A stretch of 64,000 nt of DNA, from positions 13,292,323 through 13,356,322 of the forward strand of contig CM025850.1 in the NCBI GenBank assembly GCA_003952965.2, read 5' to 3'. A model generated the notes under the pieces. That model was not told the origin of the DNA. It ran no database searches and worked only from the letters and a program-made list of their open reading frames with translations. This DNA is from Morella rubra. Its lineage: Eukaryota > Streptophyta > Magnoliopsida > Fagales > Myricaceae. The position numbers and the translations under genes are program-made. Shown here one piece after another: positions 24,441-35,609 of this stretch (positions are counted from its first letter, which is position 1; the number at the start of each line of letters is the position of its first letter).

Positions 24441-27400
24441 GAATACCTTTCTCTTTCTGTAGATAAAACGAGCCCGTCCTACAATATATCGATTCATTGC
24501 CAACGAGCAATAAGGAATCTGTAGAATTATACACCTAATTAAAACGATTAAGTATAAGTTACTGTATTTTGAGTAACTTTCCCTATGGTGGTCTCAGACG
24601 ATAATAGAATAATACTTTGTAGACCTTTGTCGCTTACTTACTGAACCCTGGGACCGAGATGATATCGGTTGGTTCTTAACGACCGGCTCACATGGAACAA
24701 AATATGAGAGAAGCTTTTTCACAAATTAAAAAACAAACAAACAGAGAGGCTGGAAATCAATTCAACTACTATTTAAGAAGTATTATTTAAAAGTATTTGG
24801 GAAAATAATATCTCAACCTTTCTTTGATTCAAGTCCTTTGTGTATTCGTCGCTAAATGTCGCTTTAACAATTTGTCACTAGATGGGTCTCTTTAACACCC
24901 GTCTGTCTTGGTTGTTGACTAACTCTTTCAAATTTCGATGTACGTGTTTACTGAAGCTTTTTGACAGGTTTCTTCATTTTTTAATTTCTTAGAAATTCAT
25001 ACCACCCCTTGTGTCACGGCTGAGCAGCCCCAACACTCAGTGCAAGGATTTTTCCTCTAGTTACTCTGTTAAGGCAAAAGCCAATAGCGTCTAGACTAAT
25101 GAAAAGAGATCTAAGGCTCTAAGTTTGAGTATGAGAAGGCTTATTTTGGTTCACGTGAGTGCAGAAAAGCAGCCCCATCGATTCTTAAATAATGTTAGGA
25201 GTAGACAAAACATAGTTACGAAATAGTAACCACTTTCCCTAGCAAAAGGATGAGTCTTCTCCCTTTCTCAAATCTCTCGCCTGCTCCAAGGACCCTAAGG
25301 GGGCGTTGAAAATCTTCTTGTGTCTCTACATTTCTCAATATACCAGTTAAGAAAAATTCAGGATTGTGGTATAAAAATCTAGACTTTTGAGATAACATTA
25401 CGAACTCACTCGGCAAACTATGAAGATTATAACCATAGGCAAGAAAAGGAACAAGTTTATTTTTTTGCTAGCCCATTGCAGCCAGTTCTTTGCTGAACCG
25501 TGCTATAATTTTGTTCCTGAAACACCTGTCTTGCAGTATGAAGCAAAAAAAAAACAACATTTGGAAGTCCCTTTTCTAGTGCGTCAAAATTAATATGGCT
25601 CAGGTAATTTGCTAAATGCATGACATTACTCTAAGTCTCAATGAGCCGCATGTGCGAAAGATGTGATGACAGTCAATGCCTCTAATGTGGATTAGAGCCA
25701 GAAGCTCTGGAACTTAGGTCGTGGAGCACCTATCACGTGATCTTGGCCGATGTATGTTTAATCTCTTTTCCACAGAGTTTGATAGTTTTTCTGGATACAG
25801 TTAGTCGGATTACTAATCCAGAGACACTAAACATCTTATATGTAGCCGGGAAGAAGTTTGCCGACCCATCTAGGACCTTTTGAAGTAAAATATATTTTTT
25901 GAGTGGATCTAAAATAAAGATAAAATAGAAAGAAGCGGAAAAAGAACCACAGGGGTGTCTATCTGACAAAAAGATTATAATTTCAAAGGTGGGTAATTGG
26001 ATATTAAATTAATGAGTTACTTATTTATAATCTAAAATTAAATTATAAAAAAAAAGGAGAGGAGAGAGGAGTAAGAAAGAAGAAGTAAGAAGAGGATCAG
26101 GGGAGGTGTAAACGAGCGATGGAATAATACTATGCCGGGTTAACCTAAAAATGTGTTGGGCATTGGAAAGTACATTTTGTGTAAATAAATCGCCCGATCG
26201 CTATGTAGGGTTAACAGGTATTAATGTCAAGTCTGCAAACCACTTAGTCCATACAATAGTGCAATCACAGAAGCAGATGTAGATTTTCCAGTCATTAATT
26301 ATGATCCATTTGGTGTACTTAACTTCTCGCGAGTGCCCATGCAAGTGCCAACTGGATATGTATGGTGCCTGTTTAGCCCACTATGATCACCTTTCCATTG
26401 GTTTTTTATCCCTCTAGATTCTGACTTGATTTCCAAAATCCCTATAGCTGATGCCCGCTTGTGTGCGACGAACAGGTGATTCTGGTTTGGTAATCATCTT
26501 CGTGTCCATTCATTTAGTCATAAAGTGCTGACTTTTAAATATCTCGCCCACCGTTCACCGCCTGCATGCTATTGCGACTTATCTTTCTGTTTGAGATTTA
26601 ACTACTGGAATATATCACTGAAATCGACTCTCATCTTTCTGCTGGAGTGTACTAAGAGGTTATGTGTCTATCGATTACGATACGTCTGTAAATGACTCTT
26701 TTCGAATTTGGGATCTAAATTCATAATTGAGAGGAAGAGTCATGCATAGAGTGCTGGTAGTCCTAAGACCGTAGATATGCTGGAGAGCTGGGGATAAGTA
26801 CTCCCTGAGGTCCTCAGAAAAACAGCGAGAGAAACTATGTTTTAGTACGTCGGAAAGGCCTCCAGTAAAGTGCGAGAAGAGGTGTCGTATCCGCGCAATG
26901 CAGCAGAAGATAGGATGTGAGGGAGTACGGATCTCTCACTGTGTGTTCGTCGCATAGGGTCGATTATGGACGATGGGCCTCATTGATCGTGGGGTGGCAA
27001 GGGAGCACATTCCACTAGAAGTGACGCAACAATTTAGGCCCCCATTGTGAACTCTTCGAAAAGAAGTTTTTGCGGCTGAAAAAACACCCAAAAGGGGATT
27101 TCTTGGAACTAGCCGCCCAAAAAAAAATCGAGATCTTATTCTTGGATTAATCTTTGAGAAGTTACTATGATGATTGCACACCTTATTCTGTACTTTTAGT
27201 TTTAGGTAATTGGGGTTGTTTCCTTTTACCATTGTATAGGGTTATGGTTGTGAGCAGAGAGGAAATGCAAAGCCTTTTTTGGTTGTTCAGGAGCTCGCAA
27301 TGAGATTGGTACACTGAGGCGAGAGAGGAGAGCCGGGCATGCGAAATAGCAAGTGTGGCATAAATTCGTTCTCGAGCATTGGTCGAGGCGCTTTAGTAAG

Positions 27401-27889
27401 ACTAAACGGGCCGAAGGATCATCGTGCTAAAGCGAATTGTGGCATGCTCCACACTGAGACACCACGGTTGGTGAGTTAGGTCTAAATAGTGTAAAAAACC
27501 AATACTTCTCTTCTATGGTCAGTCTACCATTCGTTCTCCCCACTTTTTGTTTGGCTTGGTCGTTACTCCACCATTGGAGTGGAGTGTGAGATTCGTTGGT
27601 TCAACTTGGAATGCGGAGCTTGTGGAGAGACATCCTCAAGGCGGCAGTGGGAGTAGGGTCTATTATATGGAAAAATTTTTCTCTGCATTAATTGTGGCGA
27701 TTATTTTTATGTAGGAACCCTGGAAGAAATAAGGCCCAGGAAATAGGTGAACTGGGCGCGCTTACTTTACTGGCACTTCAAGGAACCTGGGTATAGAATT
27801 CCTCTTCTGTGATAACCCAGCCAACCCATAAATCATACATGTCGGCACAACGGGAAAATAGGGGCTGTGAAAAGCAGTCAGATCCAAGT

Positions 27890-30800
27890 GAGCTTGAATG
27901 AAAGCCGAGTGATACTATTTTTTGAGAGAATAACAGTTGCATCTAAATTTTAAGTAAACCAGAACCTCATTAGGAAAGAGATGTAATCCCCATGAAATAG
28001 GAAGATATGCACTATCACTCTTCTTGAAGAGGATAATACCAGATGCGTTTGTTTAAGAAGTTTGCTTAACCTACTACGTGACTGTGATCTGTTCCTTAAC
28101 ATGTAATAAGTTCAAGAATAAAACAGACGCGGGCTGGGGAGAATTATGCCATATAGACCTAAATTCTAACTAATGAATGAAAATTAATTAAAGTTTTTTC
28201 ACGGGAAATAATATCGGATGAGGTATCACACTGTAATGTCATTGCTGCAGCTTAAACTAATTGCGTGAATAAAGGGCTGAGTTGATCTGAAGTATATGTG
28301 ATTTCTTCGAGTCGGTCACCTAAAAATGTGCTTAACACATTGTCAACTAGATGGGTCTTCAATTACCTAACACCCGTTTTGACTTGTCCTTCATGGTTGA
28401 TTGACCAACACTCGTTATAATGTGTATATTTGACTTACTAGTGAGACATCACGATATGCCGAAAGAGCGACTCGTCGTTGCTTTTTTGTATCTGAAATAA
28501 AAGACCGAACTGGGGAAACAGTCTGCTCAGGTGCGGACCCAGGTGATAATTGGGATAAGGCTGAGCTTTTTGATCAGCAAAGTGCTACTATCGAGAGAGG
28601 AGGCAGATTGAACTTCAGACATAGAATTGAAATTAAGTGGATGCACTCCTCCATATATTATCGTAATTTTCTTTTCGCAGTGGATATCCCGCACCTTGAT
28701 CAAACCATATGCCGGGCTGGGACATTCTCGGTGAAGTTGAAGTGCAGGACTAAGTGGTTCCCAGTAGATCTCTGATCCTACATGTGAGTTTAGGTAAACT
28801 GTGAGCCAGATTAGACCAGTAAAGTGTCTATCTTCACCAGATATCGTAACGTTATTTATTCCCAGCAGTTTAAGCAAAGAGAGAATATAAGGTCACTATA
28901 CCCCCGTCTGCTACACCCTCTCTTTAGCCATGGCAAAGGTCGTGCGTCTGTATATGGGCAGCTCTTTTGTCTCTTTTTTGAGAAATTTGCTGTTTTAATT
29001 TCCAGACTTTTATGGTTAAAGAGGTGACCATATTTTTTGTGTTTGTAAGTTTCCTCTTGAAGGACTGTCATATGGGCTTGGTATCTTAAAATTGGAGCCC
29101 TCGCGTTTCACCTTTTTCTCGTTTCTTGATTTCAAATTTTTAGTAGGCAGCTACCCTGGCAAATCTCGAGCATGAAACATGCAACAGCGCCGTAGACCCT
29201 TTTGATGGCGATGCACTTCCTGGTGTGGATCACTTGTCTCTTCTTTTTTGACTTGAGTTCTAACAGCTACGATCCCACTATATTCGTGAAAGTTATGATA
29301 GTCAGCACATTCTATAACATGTGCATTTTTTAAAATTTAATTTTACTACCTCGCCAAATATGAGGCAATGTTAGAAATATCCATTATTTGGAATATTAGA
29401 CTACGCCCCGGTAATAGTTATTTTTAGCTAGCTATAATATAACGCGTCGATTTGTCCTCCAAGAGTTGAACACGAGCTCCTTTACAATGGGGAATTTAAT
29501 TTCTTTTTTATTGTCGCACAGGCCACGAAGAAAAACAGAAAAATCCTCATTTTTCATTGACTGTGACCTAGTAAACCAAGCCCTTTGCAATGTCTCGGTT
29601 GAAGAAACGGAGTTTTGTTTGTGTTTTCTAAAAATGATGAAAGGTTTGGCTTTAATATAGAGTGGGACTTTACTGTAGGAGGCTGTCAGTATGTCAAACC
29701 TACCTCCCTAGAAAATGCGTGGATAGGATAAATACTTTAAAACCAATATACCAAATATTCATGGCACAACAGCCAAAGGAAGTGAGAGAATACATGTCAG
29801 CAGTAAAAGAAAGAAGATAGATCGTGTACATAGTTAACTTCCAAGTCCAGGTCTCAGGTCAATCTGATATGCTTGAAACGGTTTCTTATTAGTCACTAAG
29901 ATACTCCATTTAAAATTATTTGGGTAGCAAGTATATGTAAATCGTTTTTTAAGAGAAATGATTATGCTTGCTAAGCTTTTCTGAATTAATTATTATCAAG
30001 AAAATATTAGCCACTTATTAGGGGAAGTGTCTCTAATTGTGAGCATTGTTAAAGAGGGAACTGATATAGATGCTAGTATTTTTGTTTATATCAGTATATA
30101 CACTTCATTGAGAATGAGTATGCTCAATCGTAGAAATAACAGTCAAGTGCCTGAGAAGACGGAAATTAGATAAGATGCAAATTGCTTTCCATGTTGCCCA
30201 TGTGTGCATAGATGGTATTGAATATTATGGCCATGCTCGCTGAACGATTTTTGAGAACTTTAGATAGAAACTCAAAGGCCTAACTGAAAGGTAAGATAAT
30301 TGGCCTAAAACATGTGATTATACTAGAGCAGGAGTAGAGAATTCGAGTAATTCACTAAACGCATCGTTAACAATGAAGATGACGATACGTAAGCTTAGAA
30401 CCTTAATCATTCCTTTTTCTTAAGTAGTATGGTCTTCTTCAAAGAATCATATTATTATTGTTTAGGGTAATCGATTCAAAATAAGGAGGTGAACAAATGT
30501 CTAAGGTGTACATGGCCAAACACTATCCTAGCAATGACTTTTAAATCTTTGCGGTTGGTTGGGCTGGATGGCTGGAATCTGCAAATGAGTCAGAAGAAGA
30601 GACAAGGCCTTAGGGGAAAATGAAATCTGTCACGAACAGTGGCGACTGTAAGGGAAGTCACCAAATTACTATAGTTGAAAGGTGTATGGTGAAAGTGCTG
30701 GTGAGATGTGGGCATTCATGGAGGGTCATACCAGTTGACCGAAACAAAACGAGAAATAGGATAGTGGAAAAAATTCTCTCTGGGGGAGCACGTGGATTAC

Positions 30801-31000
30801 AAGGCCTGGTCTTTGGACATGTATCAATGAACCTAGAATGTTTTGCGTTAGGCAAGGAAACTCTCCACTTTTACCCCACCGCAAGGTATGGGTTATTGAG
30901 GGAGTTGCTCCAGAATGGAATGGATTTTGAAGGCCAATTATTGATAGTATAGGGGCAAAATGAGTGGAAACTAGGCGCCGCATTCTTAGCTTCCTTTTAA
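27890..31000 (+). pseudogene. scrambled image of plastid PDH E1 beta exon 4 and 3' end
   Basis: 27900-28050 follows 40690-40790, 28207-28310 follows 40830-40915, 28650-28900 follows 41055-41200 (including CATATGCCGGG and the CAGCAGTTT after the stop), and 30640-30930 follows 40250-40450 (TGGAGGGTCATAC). The order jumps because two tracks are mixed. Fragments of the intron before exon 4 appear at 26290-26660 and 30360-30450. It has no coding value. Confidence 0.65.
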
Positions 31001-34000
31001 CATTTAGCCTTTAAATATTAACACCCAACTAATCGAGCCAAAAAATCTCAACTGATGTTGCATGGGACATAAAGTCTTGGAGACAACTTCAAGTTATAGG
31101 TTTTGGCACAAACAAAATGTGTTAAAAATTGCGAAAAAAGCGATAGTCGGAAGGATAATCTGAAAATTCATTCGAGAGTGAGGTGGTAATAGGACTGTGT
31201 GGGAGATGTGGTCTTACGGGGTTTAACAACTCTTAAGCTTAGAGGGTATCAAGGAAGACGCAATTAAGACGTTGCTGGCAAGCGAGACATGAACATTTCT
31301 TGGAGGTGGACGTTTGAGTAGCATATTTACATCAACAGAATTTCAGAATAGCCAGTGAGAAATATTCAGATTGGTCTGGCAATGCCTGAGCAGAAGCGCC
31401 AATTGGAAAAATAGAGCGCAAAACAAGGGTAGCTATGGGACTTGAAAAGAGCACAAGCCAATCGGTGAGACCCAGTGGATACTTCCTTCTTAGCAATGTG
31501 CAAAGTGAGCAATAGTCTTTCTATTTTGCCTTAGAGACAAAAAGGTAAAGACGCAGCTTCACACGACACAGTGAATTTTCCCCAGAAATTGAAACAAAAA
31601 CTACATTTTAGACGAGTAAACTGAGCCTGGTAGTAGCGACATACGAATAATTTTAGGAGAAAGAGAGCTTCTGAAGCCAAAGAAGGAAAGGGTAAGGAGG
31701 ATCAATGCGAGTAAAAATAGCGGGATTAGTTGAATTGTCTAGAAAGGTTTAGAGAAACAAATATGAGCAAGTAGAATATTTGAGATTTTTGAGGCCTGGG
31801 GAGAGTCAGCTGATATGTGGTATGGAAAATATAATTATTACCTATTGACAAATAGGAGGATCTTAATGAAAGGTCATAATCAATACGTTAATGCAGGGGG
31901 CATGTAAAACTATTAGAGTAGAAGTATTAATAATATGTGTGTGGAAATTTATTTGATTCATTAAAAGCTCTATGATAATGTAAAACATTGATTCATGTCC
32001 ACAACTCCAGTAAAGCTCTTTGTTGATAGAATTTACAGCTCTCTCTAATCGAACACGAAATTAGTTAGCGTGAGAGAAGTCCTTGTTAACATGCTTAGTA
32101 GTATATAAGACTAATACATATGATGTTGAAATTAAGTTGAGTCTACGGAATAGTATAGCATGCGGACTGGGTATAGAGGATTAATTCTTAGATGTATGCA
32201 ATAGCTTCAGACCCAAAAACTGCTGACGCTCGTAACTCAACAAAGAAAATATTCCATGAATTTTTGATGCCTAATATTGTTTTGGGTACCTTAGGCGGCC
32301 ACCAGGTGATTACGGGTCACCCATCCTAAAGCCGAGTTAGAAAGTGCATTTAGGGAGTATCTTTCTTTGTGCGGTAGGAAAATATTCTAGTGCTGTAGGT
32401 TCACCCTGAACCTAACGACTTCTAATAAATTGCTCTGCCAGCGTTAATGCACGCTAAGCATATCTTTGACACCCACTAGCTAACATCTTTAATCAGTACT
32501 ATTCACAGAACCGTACGATGACTTCTTCAAAGCGAGAGAAAGCTTAACCAGACGTTTGCCAACTCTACATCTAGCACGCGAAACAGTGCTTTTCTCAAAT
32601 TTCGTACTGCTAGACAGACGCATTTGTCCTTAAATTAAGTTGCGATAATATGCAGCTCTGTAATTTGAAATTCGCATTTATACTGATATTTGTGGTTAAT
32701 CAGTGTATCGTTACACACTATAGTTATATTTTATTTTTGGTTTCCATAATATTCTCGTTTCACCGACGTGAGACACACAACTTTTTGCACGACTGATTAT
32801 CTAATTATTATTGCCAGTCGCTCGAATACTTTCGTAACAAAAAATTAGGAAGTCTGCCGCTGCATTTTTCGGACGCATCACTATTTCTGCTGCGTTCAGT
32901 TTTATTGCTATAGACATTAATTCTTGGTCGCTTTCTCTATTATAGGGGTGTACGGTCTTGATCCAATACCTGCACAAGGTGTAGCAAAGATACCGGTGAA
33001 TCCATATCGTCTGTCTCATTCGGTAACAGCGTGGTTCCATTAGGCTATTAAGAATTAAAAACTCATATTTAATTGTATTCCATGAATAGTGTAAATTACA
33101 GGGAACTGTTTCAATTAGTATTTCATGGAATAAAAAAGGCTGTCCTTACTCTCTCACTAACATGTGTATGGAGTCCCGAAATGCGAATTATTGCTATCTC
33201 TGTGTGCGTACGGCTTATTTTGCGCAGCGAATCCGAACAACTACTTTCTGACTTTTCTCCCATCACCTACCTTCATCTCAGTGTTTTGTGTTTCTTAGGA
33301 CCAATTTGTTTGGTTGATGCTTGGCTGTACTCGTACGGTCATAGAGCACTGATAGCGGCTCTGGAGATCGAGGAAGTAAAACACGCAGGAGAAGTTTAGT
33401 AGAACCGAACATTAAGTTGCTTCGACTTCCTGAAATCCGCGTATACACACTTTAAGCATTAAATTGGTCACGCTCTCATCAAAAATCTCAAAGCGTTTTT
33501 ACACAGCAGTAGATATAATGATGCTCTGGAAACTCCTATCTTACTCGCTTCGAAATCTTAATCACGGGATCTCAGATCATCCGTCCCTTTCTCTTAGTTA
33601 GCCCAATATTTTAAACAGGGAACTGATAACGTAGGATCTAGCTTATTGTCCTAATTTTTAAGGACCCTACAGACATGTATCTTGGTCACGAAGAAAGAGT
33701 CGATCTGTCTGCCAGGTAGCCCCGTATTACCAGCCGCACTCCCTTCCCACATGGGGACTAGAGGCAGACAGTCCGTTCCGATTGCGGGCGTCAGGGAAAT
33801 CGGACCGCCTACTTTTGTGAGTTGCATTTGACCCTAGGAATGCCAAGCCAAACAATGGAAATTTGGAAACCCAATGGTGCAGTTCACAAGAAGAGTCCAA
33901 TTTTCACCCTCGAAATGAAAGACCGGACCACCCATACCCTTTCTTAGCCGCCCAAAACACTGAGTAGGCTTTAGATGATCTCGCAACGATGGAGGGTGGT

Positions 34001-34342
34001 AGCACCATGTCAGTAGGCACGGGCGAACACTGCAGCGCGGGTGTACCGTGGTATAGTTGGGAACTGCGCTGAAAATCCCCTTAATTGATGTTTCCATACA
34101 AATAGAGACATTTTCTGAGTTTCCATGGAATATGTCTCTCACTAAGATAATTTTACAAACGATACTGTGCGAAGCTCTAAGTCCAAGGACATATTTGCAG
34201 AAAATTTTTATTCGGAAAGAAATGATGTCTTAAGTTGTCCGAGAGAGAATATCAAATAGGCTAAATTGTTGCAGCCTTGGTGTCAGGGGCTATTTGAAGA
34301 ACAATACCTCACCGAGCTTTAGGACTGGTCACGGGATATGAA

Positions 34343-35342
34343 NNNNNNNNNNNNNNNNNNNNNNNNNNNNNNNNNNNNNNNNNNNNNNNNNNNNNNNNNN
34401 NNNNNNNNNNNNNNNNNNNNNNNNNNNNNNNNNNNNNNNNNNNNNNNNNNNNNNNNNNNNNNNNNNNNNNNNNNNNNNNNNNNNNNNNNNNNNNNNNNNN
34501 NNNNNNNNNNNNNNNNNNNNNNNNNNNNNNNNNNNNNNNNNNNNNNNNNNNNNNNNNNNNNNNNNNNNNNNNNNNNNNNNNNNNNNNNNNNNNNNNNNNN
34601 NNNNNNNNNNNNNNNNNNNNNNNNNNNNNNNNNNNNNNNNNNNNNNNNNNNNNNNNNNNNNNNNNNNNNNNNNNNNNNNNNNNNNNNNNNNNNNNNNNNN
34701 NNNNNNNNNNNNNNNNNNNNNNNNNNNNNNNNNNNNNNNNNNNNNNNNNNNNNNNNNNNNNNNNNNNNNNNNNNNNNNNNNNNNNNNNNNNNNNNNNNNN
34801 NNNNNNNNNNNNNNNNNNNNNNNNNNNNNNNNNNNNNNNNNNNNNNNNNNNNNNNNNNNNNNNNNNNNNNNNNNNNNNNNNNNNNNNNNNNNNNNNNNNN
34901 NNNNNNNNNNNNNNNNNNNNNNNNNNNNNNNNNNNNNNNNNNNNNNNNNNNNNNNNNNNNNNNNNNNNNNNNNNNNNNNNNNNNNNNNNNNNNNNNNNNN
35001 NNNNNNNNNNNNNNNNNNNNNNNNNNNNNNNNNNNNNNNNNNNNNNNNNNNNNNNNNNNNNNNNNNNNNNNNNNNNNNNNNNNNNNNNNNNNNNNNNNNN
35101 NNNNNNNNNNNNNNNNNNNNNNNNNNNNNNNNNNNNNNNNNNNNNNNNNNNNNNNNNNNNNNNNNNNNNNNNNNNNNNNNNNNNNNNNNNNNNNNNNNNN
35201 NNNNNNNNNNNNNNNNNNNNNNNNNNNNNNNNNNNNNNNNNNNNNNNNNNNNNNNNNNNNNNNNNNNNNNNNNNNNNNNNNNNNNNNNNNNNNNNNNNNN
35301 NNNNNNNNNNNNNNNNNNNNNNNNNNNNNNNNNNNNNNNNNN
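34343..35342. other. assembly gap, exactly 1000 N
   Basis: A run of exactly 1000 N, which is a placeholder and not a measured distance. The sequence to its left is the degraded contig end. The sequence to its right restarts about 8.5 kb earlier in the same locus, so the true gap is probably negative (an overlap). Confidence 0.97.
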
Positions 35343-35349
35343 CATGTAC

Positions 35350-35609
35350 TTTCATATATAATTTGACAATAGAGAATTGATTGCAAAATCGATACAGAAT
35401 ATATTTTAAACTGTGTATTCAACTTTAATATCCTGTACAAAATATTGCATTCAGGATAATTTAACAAAAAATGAGGTATTTTCATATATAATTTGACAAT
35501 AGAGAATTGATTGCAAAATCGATACAGAATATATTTTAAACTGTGTATTCAACTTTAATATCCTGTACAAAATATTGCATTCAGGATAATTTATCAAAAA
35601 ATGAGGTTA
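35350..35609. repeat. 130-bp tandem direct repeat at start of right contig
   Basis: 35350-35479 and 35480-35609 are adjacent copies, each starting TTTCATATATAATTTGACAA and ending near AAAAAATGAGGT. They differ at only one or two bases. The corrupted copy in the left contig (around 18800-18950) appears to contain one unit before moving on, so the duplication may itself be a contig-end artefact. Confidence 0.9.

Larger units (their letters stand above)
18760..34342 (+). other. scrambled contig end: interleaved double image of 35345-43866
   Basis: This 15.6-kb block is a corrupted copy of the clean sequence after the gap. From 18760 to about 19530 it follows 35345-36170 with small errors. After that, two passes over the same locus alternate every 10-100 bases. 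One track runs to 43866, and the other restarts near 35480 and reaches about 42110. Anchors: 24796-24920 equals 39081-39205 without a difference; 19918-19965 matches 35524-35563 although 36.2 kb had already been passed; 28207-28310 matches 40830-40915 while the bases just before and after match 39080 and 39145-39200; 34329-34342 matches 43853-43866. The two tracks sum to about 15.15 kb against 15.58 kb observed. Open frames here are not genes. Confidence 0.88.

Noticed and set aside
23620-31000. A second, decayed PDH E1 beta paralogue
   Set aside because: Introns and intergenic DNA are copied as faithfully as exons, some stretches are identical over 125 bases, and two offsets alternate. This fits an assembly artefact and not an old pseudogene.
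34309-35485. Long open frames of 338-388 codons on both strands
   Set aside because: They consist almost entirely of N translated as unknown residues across the 1000-N gap.
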